A stretch of 12,407 bases of DNA, taken from positions 217,566 through 229,972 of the forward strand of contig CP070672.1 in the NCBI GenBank assembly GCA_020351895.1, read 5' to 3'. Source of the stretch: Thermoplasmata archaeon (GTDB lineage Archaea; Thermoplasmatota; Thermoplasmata; GCA-020350865). The notes beneath the pieces are model-generated. The model made no database searches. It saw only the letters and a list, made by a program, of their open reading frames with translations, and was not told the DNA's origin. Positions 7,012-12,407 of this stretch are shown here, piece after piece (the first letter of the stretch is position 1; each line of letters opens with the position of its first letter). The translations under genes and the position numbers were made by a program.

Positions 7012-7308
7012 ATGAGATACAAGGGAATTATATTAGCACTGTTCTTCCTTGCAGCGATTTGGGCAATGACTGCAACAGCATCAGCCGCGTTTTTATGCCC
7101 AGTGGTTGGAGATGGTGTCAACAATGCAGACTCATGCAACGGCGATCACGGTGTAGAAGCCATTAATCCACCAGTGGGAACCTCCCTGCTTCCAGGGAAC
7201 AACCGAGCCGGTGCACATGCTAATCCCAATGCATACAACAATGAAGGTCCTGGAAATCCCAACGCAGGCCCAGGTCATAACCCCAACTTCTCGCCGATCT
7301 GGCCATAA
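7012..7308 (+). CDS. Small secreted Asn/Gly/Pro-rich protein, unknown function
   Basis: A 98-residue protein. Residues 1-25 are a textbook signal peptide (MRYK, hydrophobic core, then TATASA before the likely cut), leaving about 73 mature residues. Two cysteines, Cys29 and Cys42, are the only ones and could form one disulphide outside the cell. The middle has VGDGVNNAD and PPVGTSLLPGNN. The tail (from about 66) is built of short Asn-Pro-Asn and Gly-Pro-Gly turns (HANPNAYNNEGPGNPNAGPG) ending FSPIWP. The composition is almost free of Lys and Glu after the signal and lacks any enzyme motif. It has its own TATA box, the strongest ribosome site in the window and a hairpin plus T-tract downstream, all signs of an independent, well-expressed gene. 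Possible roles are a surface-layer, matrix or secreted structural peptide. I cannot assign a family with confidence. Confidence 0.8.
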   Translation: MRYKGIILALFFLAAIWAMTATASAAFLCPVVGDGVNNADSCNGDHGVEAINPPVGTSLLPGNNRAGAHANPNAYNNEGPGNPNAGPGHNPNFSPIWP

Positions 7309-7356
7309 TCAGTACAAAGGAAACATAGTTTAACGGAAGAATATATTTAAAGAGTG

Positions 7357-7415
7357 TGTGGAGTACTACATTAGATCCTTTTTATAATGGAGTAGCCACA
7401 TTTTTTTTTATTTTT
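7357..7415 (+). terminator. Hairpin followed by T-tract after the small secreted protein gene
   Basis: TGTGG-AG-TACT (7357-7367) pairs with AGTA-G-CCACA (7391-7400), leaving a small internal loop, and a run of nine T at 7401-7409 then continues as ATTTTT. T-rich runs end transcription in archaea; the adjoining stem makes it unusually like an intrinsic bacterial terminator. Confidence 0.5.
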
Positions 7416-7512
7416 AAACAGATTTGTGCCAAGTTATTTATGTTAGATTATAATTTTATACACCATAAAAGATGAAAAAACCACAACTCATCCCAATCTA
7501 TAGTCTCGGACA

Positions 7513-7524
7513 TCTATAAATATG
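7513..7524 (+). promoter_or_regulatory. TATA promoter of the J-domain gene
   Basis: TCTATAAATATG lies about 45 bases before the TTG start at 7565. The expected transcription start is near 7545, giving a very short leader of about 20 bases that just includes AGGAGG at 7553-7558. Confidence 0.5.
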
Positions 7525-7564
7525 GTGTTTGCTTCACTATTAGCAAGAATACAGGAGGAAAAGC

Positions 7565-8143
7565 TTGGTCCAAGACCACTACCAAATCCTGGGTGTTTCA
7601 CGTAACGCCACACAACAGGAGATCAAGAGGGCCTTCCGCTCCCATGCCATACGCTATCATCCAGATGTAACACGTTTGGACAAGGCCAAAGCCGAGGATT
7701 GGTTCAAGCTGATATCCAAGGCCTACTGGGTTCTCAAGGACCCGAAAAGACGCATGGAATACAACCGTACTCTCCCAGCCCCCAAAGAGGTCAAGGTGAT
7801 ATACGATGAGCCCCCTCCCTGGGAGCGCCAAAAAGATGAAGAATGGATATGGGACGAACGCCAGCTACGATATCGGAGGAAAGAGACCGATGATGATGGC
7901 ATGTACGAGGCACGCTCGCCCTTCAGCTTTCTAGAGCGTGATGAAATCTACCATCCTAAAACCGAATATGACAGGTTAAAAGAGAGTGTTTTCGCTCCTG
8001 TGCAATCCTTCAGGTTCTGGATAGTAAGAAGGGCACGAATCACGCGCCTGAGATATCGCTTGTTCCTTGACTGGATAAACAAAAGAAGACTCTACACCCG
8101 GCACCCCAAACGGTCCAAGAAATCCAAGGCCAAGTCGACTTGA
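7565..8143 (+). CDS. J-domain co-chaperone (class III / DnaJ-like), TTG start
   Basis: A 192-residue protein beginning with a J domain at residues 4-68: DHYQILGVSRNATQQEIKRA, the HPD motif at 32-34 that stimulates Hsp70 ATPase, then FKLISKAYWVLKDPKRRMEYN. There is no Gly/Phe region and no CXXCXGXG zinc finger, so it is not a canonical DnaJ but a class III protein whose other half sets its location or client. Residues 75-140 are rich in Trp, Pro and acid (PPPWERQKDEEWIWDE). The C-terminus (about 145-192) is strongly basic and ends in a Lys/Ser/Arg tail, which might touch nucleic acid or membrane lipid. TTG 7565 is supported by AGGAGG 6 bases upstream, and no better ATG exists near the J domain. 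No dnaK or grpE is adjacent. The J-domain call is firm; the partner is unknown. Confidence 0.9.
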   Translation: MVQDHYQILGVSRNATQQEIKRAFRSHAIRYHPDVTRLDKAKAEDWFKLISKAYWVLKDPKRRMEYNRTLPAPKEVKVIYDEPPPWERQKDEEWIWDERQLRYRRKETDDDGMYEARSPFSFLERDEIYHPKTEYDRLKESVFAPVQSFRFWIVRRARITRLRYRLFLDWINKRRLYTRHPKRSKKSKAKST

Positions 8144-8146
8144 ACA

Positions 8147-8154
8147 TTTTTTTT
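8147..8154 (+). terminator. T8 tract after the J-domain gene
   Basis: Eight consecutive T start three bases after the TGA stop, followed by AAAATT. This fits the T-run terminators of archaea. It lies in the 63-base gap between two convergent genes. Confidence 0.5.
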
Positions 8155-8206
8155 AAAATTGATACTGTACTTAAAAGAATCATCTTATGAGATGTGAAGA
8201 TTTATT

Positions 8207-9424
8207 TCAATGCCGTACCTTCTTCCAGAATACGTACAATAATACCGCCATTATTATCACTATAATTCCAATTACAATTGCTATTTGCCCGATATTCCCC
8301 CTACTATCCTTTACAGACTCGCCCAAATTCTGGGATGAAGAAACGTTGTATAATTCCAGGATTTGAATCGCCAATCTGTACGAGATAAGTAATACCGTAT
8401 CCATTCCTTTAAGCAGTTCTTCTTTGCCCCCTGCATACTCCTCCATGGTTTCCAATCTGTCAATTGGAGTGTGTTTAAATGCTATTTCATTGAGATCGCG
8501 CTCTTCCCTGGGTTTCTCGTTCATACCCCTAAACCAAACTCCTGGTATGCCCCTTTCTATAAAGAATCGATGATCACTGGCCCCAACGGTATCGTCCATT
8601 ACTAGAACCCAATCTGGAGGGTATTCGTATTGTTTATAAGTGATATTTTCTAGAATCTCACGGAACCTAGTGAAGTTACCCAACGTCGATTCATTGTATT
8701 CAATGTCATTGTACCTCGAGAAATCGTCTATAGGTGACGTGTATATGTTCATCTTGTAATATTCCTCTGTTGATAGGGGAATGTTGTTCTTCACAGGGTA
8801 ATTCAGACTGAACATATCCAAGTTGATATATGCTATGATGTCGGTCGGCCAGGGTTTATTTTCCAAAAAATACCTGCTGCCTGCTCCTCCCCCCTCTTCA
8901 GAATCCCAAGCCGCAAAAATAATCGAGGTCGGGGGAGTTTTATTCTCTACCACTGAGAAGAGTCGTACCAATTCTATGACCGTGCCCACTCCAACAGCAT
9001 TGTCATAGGCCCCGTGGATACTGTACTCATGGGCATCATAATGGCCTCCGATTACCAGACAACTCTCGGTATCTCTCCCCTTCATATATCCAAGTACGTT
9101 TGCTGCACGAACCTCTCCGTCCTCTCTTTGAGCCGTGTATTCCTGGACTGAAACATTCAGACCGTAATCTTCGAAGACGGAGACTATATGTCTTTCAGCC
9201 TCACGGTGCCCGGAAGTGTCCAAATAACGGTACCACCGAGATATTATTTCGGTCTCGTCATATACATGCTCCGATGAAGGGGAAGGACCGTAATCTGATA
9301 TCGACTTAGAAGATGCCTGAACTTTCATAGATTGAAAGTCAAAGGAACCAAAAATAACCAAAAAAGAGAGTAATATCACCATTATTTCTAAGTAACCCTG
9401 TGGAATCCGGGGCCATCGTTTCAT
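8207..9424 (-). CDS. Membrane-anchored M28-family zinc peptidase (aminopeptidase-like), external
   Basis: A two-zinc exopeptidase, 405 residues from the start chosen here. The conserved M28 residues are present: His128 and Asp130 in GGHYDAH, Asp141 in GAYDNAVG (bridging ligand), the catalytic Glu176 and zinc-binding Glu177 in WDSEEGGGAGS, Asp203 in INLDMF, and His318 in FKHTPIDRLETM. SDHRFFIERGIPGVW is also typical of the family. Residues 11-28 are a signal anchor or signal peptide, and 381-400 are a C-terminal transmembrane helix followed by KKVRH. The catalytic domain would thus sit outside the cell, tethered to the membrane. The frame extends 12 codons upstream to an ATG at 9460, but GGAGG at 9431-9435 lies 6 bases before the ATG at 9424 and nothing comparable precedes the longer start. 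It could trim peptides released by the secreted C25 protease nearby (inference). Exact substrate is unknown. Confidence 0.9.
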   Translation of the reverse strand: MKRWPRIPQGYLEIMVILLSFLVIFGSFDFQSMKVQASSKSISDYGPSPSSEHVYDETEIISRWYRYLDTSGHREAERHIVSVFEDYGLNVSVQEYTAQREDGEVRAANVLGYMKGRDTESCLVIGGHYDAHEYSIHGAYDNAVGVGTVIELVRLFSVVENKTPPTSIIFAAWDSEEGGGAGSRYFLENKPWPTDIIAYINLDMFSLNYPVKNNIPLSTEEYYKMNIYTSPIDDFSRYNDIEYNESTLGNFTRFREILENITYKQYEYPPDWVLVMDDTVGASDHRFFIERGIPGVWFRGMNEKPREERDLNEIAFKHTPIDRLETMEEYAGGKEELLKGMDTVLLISYRLAIQILELYNVSSSQNLGESVKDSRGNIGQIAIVIGIIVIIMAVLLYVFWKKVRH

Positions 9425-9569
9425 GCCGCTCCTCCAAATATGATATAACAAAGCGAACATATGTAAGTTTCGCAGGTTGAGGCATTCGAGGAGATGGTAG
9501 AATCGTAAGATTGGTATCTATAACCTGAATTTCGTAATAATTTTTAGTGACTTAGATTGCTCTTCTAGA

Positions 9570-9596
9570 TTCATATAAGGAGTGGATCTATATGAA
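9570..9596. promoter_or_regulatory. Dyad TTCATATA-N11-TATATGAA in the M28 / micro-gene gap
   Basis: Perfect 8-base arms lie at 9570-9577 and 9589-9596. Both arms contain TATA, so it could be an operator, a bidirectional promoter core or a chance AT-rich dyad. The 240 bases from 9425 to 9663 hold no credible coding frame: the AAGGAG-ATG on the plus strand at 9578-9594 opens only a two-codon frame. Confidence 0.3.
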
Positions 9597-9602
9597 ATAA
9601 TT

Positions 9603-9651
9603 AAAAAAAGGCTCCTCCCCTTTTAGATAAAAGGGTCCCATGTTGACCCTT
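9603..9651 (-). terminator. Overlapping hairpins plus T7 after the lysine-rich micro-gene
   Basis: On the minus strand, downstream of the micro-gene stop, AAGGGTC (9651-9645) can pair with GACCCTT (9637-9631) around a 7-base loop. The second arm is also part of a rival hairpin, CCCTTTTA (9635-9628) with TAAAAGGG (9625-9618). GGGAGGAGCC and seven T (9609-9603) follow. The layout resembles a terminator with two mutually exclusive stems. It supports a transcript ending here. Confidence 0.45.
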
Positions 9652-9663
9652 GATGTAGAAAAG

Positions 9664-9744
9664 CTATCGTCTTTTCTTCTTCTTTTTTGTGCTCTTCTTT
9701 TTCTTTGTGGTTTTCTTCTTTGTGCTTTTCTTCTTCTTCGGCAA
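9664..9744 (-). CDS. Lysine-rich 26-residue peptide (micro-gene), TTG start
   Basis: The frame TTG CCG AAG ... AGA CGA TAG encodes 26 residues: Met-Pro, then Lys runs of 4, 3, 4 and 5 separated by Ser-Thr, Thr-Thr and Ser-Thr, then Arg-Arg. Sixteen residues are Lys and two Arg. The Lys codons vary freely between AAA and AAG, and AGC ACA alternates with ACC ACA, as expected if the peptide rather than the DNA is kept. AGGTGA (9756-9751) lies 6 bases before the TTG, and an in-frame TGA just upstream rules out a longer protein. Hairpins and a T-tract follow. Such Lys-(Ser/Thr) tails resemble eukaryotic histone H1 tails and lysine-rich archaeal or bacterial nucleoid peptides, so binding to DNA or RNA is a reasonable guess. 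No fold is possible from composition alone. The region could also be a simple-sequence tract with a chance frame. Confidence 0.5.
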   Translation of the reverse strand: MPKKKKSTKKKTTKKKKSTKKKKKRR

Positions 9745-9973
9745 GTTCCCTCACCTAATGGGGGAGAAGGATTTAGGGTCTTAAATCTTTTTCCAAAGGT
9801 AAGTTAATAACAGCTTGCTATACCACTAGTTGATCAGGTAGAATACCCTGTATTTCCCGAACAATCAGGTTGATTTGTGTGTTTTTGAAAAATGAGAAAG
9901 GGGAAGGGAGTGACTGCAAGAAAGCATTGTTAGCGTTTTAAAGAATGCCATAAACATAGCTTTTTAAACAAAA

Positions 9974-10720
9974 TCAGAAGTAGAACCTATCACTTCCAAG
10001 AACTTGATAGGTCTTACTCGAATTTACATCGATACGATGCCCCAGATATGTTATAGAATAGTCAAAATAAATACATTCATCTTCGAAAATGTCATCATAT
10101 ATTCGAGAATTGGTATAATTCAAAATTATGTAATCCCCTTTGGATAGATTATTATCTTCATCCACATCAAAATAATCACCATCAAGGATTCCACCCCGAC
10201 TCGACTCAGTAACCGACTCCTGTTTAATTACTTTATCGGTGCCCAATTCCGAAATAGGTACTCTTGTATCACCATAAGTAACGTCGATACGATATTCTTC
10301 TTGAAAAGAGATTTCAGTGATATCTAATTCCACTGAAGGAACTGGGTCCGGGTCGATCTCAACAACAGTCTTGTTGAGGTGCCCGTCGTTATCTGTTACG
10401 ATCAACGAGGCCTCATATGCACTAGTTGTTTCCGGCGTGAAGTATATGGTCTCGCCCATTTCATAAGGTTGGTCATCGATAAACCATTCATATTTTATTA
10501 TCTCACCATCTGAATCAGAGGAATTCGTACCTACAAGGTAGAGTAGATCATTCATTAGATATGGAGTCGTAGACTCTATTCTAATTTCAGCTCTTGGATA
10601 TATTTCTTCATCGCCATCTTCCCCGTTATCATTTATTAGCAGAAACATGGCCGCTCCAAAGCTCGCTATCAACACACATATGACGATTATCATAAATATA
10701 ACAATGTTATTCTTCGCCAT
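9974..10720 (-). CDS. Membrane-anchored PKD-domain protein
   Basis: A 248-residue protein from the start chosen here. Residues 5-28 are one transmembrane helix or uncleaved signal anchor, followed by an acidic linker (DNGEDGDEE) and a PKD domain at about 41-123 (SSDSDGEIIKYEWFIDD, YEASLIVTDNDG). The last 120 residues form a second, all-beta-looking domain with no family I recognise (DYFDVDEDNNLSKGDYIIL, YFDYSITYLGHRIDV), ending in FYF. The protein would be exposed on the outer face of the membrane, perhaps binding polymer or partner proteins. The frame extends to an ATG at 10774, but that codon lies at about the expected transcription start for the TATA box at 10791-10800, whereas the ATG at 10720 has a weak AGAAGGGA ahead of it. 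Possible wrong alternatives: a pilin-like subunit, though no type III signal peptide is seen. Confidence 0.78.
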   Translation of the reverse strand: MAKNNIVIFMIIVICVLIASFGAAMFLLINDNGEDGDEEIYPRAEIRIESTTPYLMNDLLYLVGTNSSDSDGEIIKYEWFIDDQPYEMGETIYFTPETTSAYEASLIVTDNDGHLNKTVVEIDPDPVPSVELDITEISFQEEYRIDVTYGDTRVPISELGTDKVIKQESVTESSRGGILDGDYFDVDEDNNLSKGDYIILNYTNSRIYDDIFEDECIYFDYSITYLGHRIDVNSSKTYQVLGSDRFYF

Positions 10721-10790
10721 TTTAATCCCTTCTGCTTTTAAAAAATTATGGTTCTTATTTATTTTTTTCTCCATAATTATCGATTATCAA

Positions 10791-10800
10791 ATAAATATAA
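10791..10800 (-). promoter_or_regulatory. TATA promoter of the PKD membrane protein gene
   Basis: The minus strand reads TTATATTTAT, with an expected transcription start near 10770 and a leader of about 50 bases to the ATG at 10720. TTGATAATC follows directly and also occurs at 1592-1600 beside the propeller-gene promoter. Confidence 0.45.
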
Positions 10801-10824
10801 CTGCTGACCCTTCTGTTTCTTTGT

Positions 10825-10839
10825 TTTTTAAAAATATTC
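10825..10839 (+). promoter_or_regulatory. Candidate TATA promoter of the zinc-ribbon gene
   Basis: TTTTTTAAAAATATT would direct transcription from about 10858, giving a leader near 65 bases. A second TATA-like site, CATATAAGG near 10887-10895, is too close to the start for a leader with the AGGAG site at 10916. Confidence 0.35.
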
Positions 10840-10867
10840 TATTTACCAACGGTAATGGGGCATCCCA

Positions 10868-10877
10868 GGGAATTCCC
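10868..10877. promoter_or_regulatory. Palindrome GGGAATTCCC in the zinc-ribbon leader
   Basis: This is a perfect 10-base palindrome about 10 bases after the expected transcription start. The core GGAATTCC recurs at 1778-1785, also just after a predicted start, and split half-sites occur at 5315-5340. It is a possible shared operator; chance is not excluded. Confidence 0.3.
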
Positions 10878-10926
10878 GCAAAAGGCATATAAGGAATGTT
10901 CGAATAAGTAAATTAAGGAGCTGATA

Positions 10927-11181
10927 ATGATGTTGGATGGGGTAACAACCTTATTGGTTTTCTGCTTCATTGCGATCGTTATCGTATGCCTGTATCTATT
11001 GGTTAGATGGCATGCTAAAAGATACGGATACCAATGTCCTGAATGTAATGAGAGGTTCGACATTTCCACAGCTACTGATTTTTCCAGTCCCCATGTACCA
11101 GGTGTGGGAGGCGGGAAGAAATATCTAAAATGTCCACACTGCAATAAAAGAGTATGGGCATTGGAAGTAAAAAAGGAATGA
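10927..11181 (+). CDS. Small membrane-tethered zinc-ribbon protein
   Basis: An 84-residue protein with one N-terminal transmembrane helix (about 5-27), then a zinc ribbon: Cys37-Pro-Glu-Cys40 and Cys69-Pro-His-Cys72, each knuckle followed by a basic or polar turn (NERFD, NKRVW). The 28 residues between knuckles include a flexible loop (SSPHVPGVGGGKK). With few charged residues before the helix and Lys/Arg after it (RWHAKRYG), the ribbon most likely faces the cytoplasm. Such ribbons bind nucleic acid or protein, and many small archaeal ones have no known role. AGGAG at 10916-10920 serves either ATG 10927 (6 bases) or ATG 10930 (9 bases). It is transcribed divergently from the PKD gene and followed by 206 bases without a coding frame. 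The fold call is firm; function is unknown. Confidence 0.82.
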   Translation: MMLDGVTTLLVFCFIAIVIVCLYLLVRWHAKRYGYQCPECNERFDISTATDFSSPHVPGVGGGKKYLKCPHCNKRVWALEVKKE

Positions 11182-11342
11182 ACCTTTACCGAAGCAGGGG
11201 TGGTGTATGTGGTTATTTTGAGCATTAATGCATGAGATGCATTCGCGGCACGATGTAAAATCCAAAACCTTAAATAGTTGTCAAAGGGAAGTTCCAATAT
11301 TCTTAATATTGTTCTAATCCAATTGTTAATACATACCAAAGA

Positions 11343-11357
11343 GGCTTTAAAAAAGCC
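11343..11357 (+). promoter_or_regulatory. GGCTTT-AAA-AAAGCC dyad before the beta-helix gene
   Basis: Six-base arms with a 3-base centre lie 31 bases upstream of the ATG at 11388. The TTTAAAAAA centre is itself TATA-like and at a distance that would start transcription near 11372, leaving a leader just long enough for AGTGAGG at 11374-11380. It may therefore be the promoter with a symmetrical flank rather than an RNA hairpin. Confidence 0.35.
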
Positions 11358-11387
11358 ATCTTAGGGAAATGATAGTGAGGAAAAAAT

Positions 11388-12407
11388 ATGAGCAAAAAAA
11401 ACATATTTCTTGTGTGTGCTTTCGCATTGGTTGTTTTGGCTATATTTATGTTGCTGGAAAGCGAAGAGGTGAAAGCGGATACTGACTGGCCTGAGGGGCC
11501 GATTGGGGAAAATACCGTCTGGACCCAGAAGGACAGTCCGTACAATGTGGATGGAATTGTGACTGTAGAGAAGAAAGCTAAACTAACAGTGGAACCCGGT
11601 GTAGAGGTGCGGTTCAATTCCCAAAACGATGTAAACTATGCAGAATACGGTATTATCGTTAAGGGAGAGATGGATGCCAACAGCGCCACATTCACAAGGC
11701 ACCCTGACAATTCCTACGATGTAGCATGGGCAGGGATTACCTTCGAAGAATCCAAGAAGACCTCGGATATGAGCTCCTGCACAATCGAGTATGCAGACTC
11801 CGGTGTGCACACGATGGGAGGCTCCCGACTCGATTTTGTTGACAGCACAATACTCATGGGAAACTACGGGATCTTTGTCGAGGATTCGTCTGGATTGGAT
11901 CTTCTCGGCAACGAAGTGAGCCAAGCCCAGATAGGGATATACATAGTGGACTCCCATGATATTATAGTGGAGGACTCCTCTGTTACTGAGTGCCTTGATA
12001 CAGGAATACTCGTAGATTTGGGAGTGGGCCAGTCCTATGACATCAGGATACTGAATTCTGATGTGAAGGCCAATCAAGTTACCGGTGTGGAATTTCGCGC
12101 TGTATACGACTCAGAGATATCGAACTGCGATATCAGCGAGAATATTGTCACAAACGTGCTCTTGAACTCCAAGGGTAAGTTTACCTACACCCATGATGTG
12201 CTGTTGTCCAATAACCTCATCAAGTCGTATGAAAGCACATGGTACTTCACTAGCAACGGAATCGAGATATACGGTGGGTCCGACATAGAGGTTGTGGGTT
12301 GCACAATACTTGAGAACAATATGTTCGGAATGTATGTATCGGACACAGAGGTTACCGTGTCGGAAACAGAAATTGCCTACAGCACCCATCACTACGGTCT
12401 ATTTTCC
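11388..12407 (+). CDS. Secreted right-handed parallel beta-helix protein, partial (C-terminus beyond right edge)
   Basis: The frame is open for 340 codons to the right edge. Residues 1-30 are a signal peptide (MSKK, hydrophobic core, KA before Asp31). The mature part opens with WPEGPIGENTVWTQKDSPY and LTVEPGVEVRFN, the usual cap of extracellular beta-helix proteins. From about residue 125 come coils of 20-25 residues of PbH1 type: SSCTIEYADSGVHT, DSTILMGNYGIFVEDS, LLGNEVSQAQIGIYIVDS, EDSSVTECLDTGILV, NCDISENIVTNVLL, GCTILENNMFGMYVSDT. Asn stacks and the turn-strand pattern match NosD or pectate-lyase-like folds. No catalytic set is visible in this part, and PKD or anchor domains may lie beyond the edge. 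Likely roles are carbohydrate binding or cleavage, or adhesion. The ribosome site is modest: AGTGAGG at 11374-11380, 7 bases upstream. Confidence 0.85.
   Translation, partial: MSKKNIFLVCAFALVVLAIFMLLESEEVKADTDWPEGPIGENTVWTQKDSPYNVDGIVTVEKKAKLTVEPGVEVRFNSQNDVNYAEYGIIVKGEMDANSATFTRHPDNSYDVAWAGITFEESKKTSDMSSCTIEYADSGVHTMGGSRLDFVDSTILMGNYGIFVEDSSGLDLLGNEVSQAQIGIYIVDSHDIIVEDSSVTECLDTGILVDLGVGQSYDIRILNSDVKANQVTGVEFRAVYDSEISNCDISENIVTNVLLNSKGKFTYTHDVLLSNNLIKSYESTWYFTSNGIEIYGGSDIEVVGCTILENNMFGMYVSDTEVTVSETEIAYSTHHYGLFS

Noticed and set aside
9425..9460. N-terminal 12-codon extension of the M28 peptidase
   Set aside because: The strong GGAGG site sits between this ATG and the one at 9424, which also begins a standard signal-type N-terminus.
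9578..9599. AAGGAG followed by ATG on the plus strand
   Set aside because: The frame is ATG AAA TAA, only two codons; more likely part of the TTCATATA/TATATGAA dyad.
9619..9753. Overlapping GTG-started frame reading VRELAEEEEKHKEE...
   Set aside because: It shares the purine-rich tract with the lysine-rich frame but has no Shine-Dalgarno site before its GTG and runs through the terminator-like hairpins.
9892..9933. Short plus-strand frame ATG AGA AAG GGG...
   Set aside because: Thirteen codons with no ribosome site; composition alone (Lys/Gly) is not evidence.
10839..11339. 166-codon open frame on the minus strand
   Set aside because: It overlaps the zinc-ribbon gene, which has a ribosome site, a transmembrane helix and four zinc-binding cysteines; the antisense translation has no recognisable features.
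11583..12392. Two long open frames on the minus strand (11583-12077 and 12111-12392)
   Set aside because: They are antisense to the beta-helix gene. Cys/His-rich translations with no motif are typical shadows of regular coding repeats.

Overview
The window looks archaeal, most likely an uncultured Thermoplasmatota-type lineage from sediment or another anoxic habitat. This placement is an inference. The supporting signs are AT-rich TATA-type promoters about 25 bases before the expected starts, Shine-Dalgarno sites of the GGAGGTGA type, ATG, GTG and TTG starts, monocistronic genes each with its own leader, and a gene set rich in secreted PKD, FN3, beta-propeller and beta-helix proteins. No rRNA, tRNA, CRISPR array or mobile element was seen.

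Layout. On the minus strand, 1-1525 is the N-terminal part of a secreted protein with seven propeller-like repeats followed by FN3 domains; it runs off the left edge. A 302-base AT-rich divergent region separates it from a 961-residue secreted gingipain-like (C25) cysteine peptidase (1828-4713, +) carrying an inserted PA14 domain and PKD modules. Then come a GNAT acetyltransferase (4823-5302, -), a two-helix membrane protein of the DUF3754/TMEM143 family (5573-6805, +), a 98-residue secreted Asn/Gly/Pro-rich small protein with a strong translation signal (7012-7308, +), and a J-domain protein with a TTG start (7565-8143, +). A membrane-anchored M28 zinc aminopeptidase follows (8207-9424, -). 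Next is a 26-codon lysine-rich micro-gene with its own ribosome site and terminator-like hairpins (9664-9744, -), then a PKD membrane protein (9974-10720, -), an 84-residue membrane-tethered zinc ribbon (10927-11181, +), and the start of a secreted parallel beta-helix protein (11388 to the right edge, +).

How it fits together. At least six of the eleven larger genes encode proteins that act outside the membrane. A secreted C25 endopeptidase and an externally facing M28 exopeptidase could act in series on extracellular protein, while the propeller/FN3, PKD and beta-helix proteins would be surface adhesion or substrate-binding elements. This suits a protein-degrading heterotroph, but each gene appears to have its own promoter, so this is a neighbourhood rather than one operon.

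Most notable: the PA14 insert in the C25 peptidase appears circularly permuted; a very basic 26-residue peptide gene lies in an apparent gap; a compact secreted Asn/Gly/Pro-rich protein of unknown role has an optimal ribosome site; and several leaders carry perfect dyad symmetries close to the predicted transcription start.
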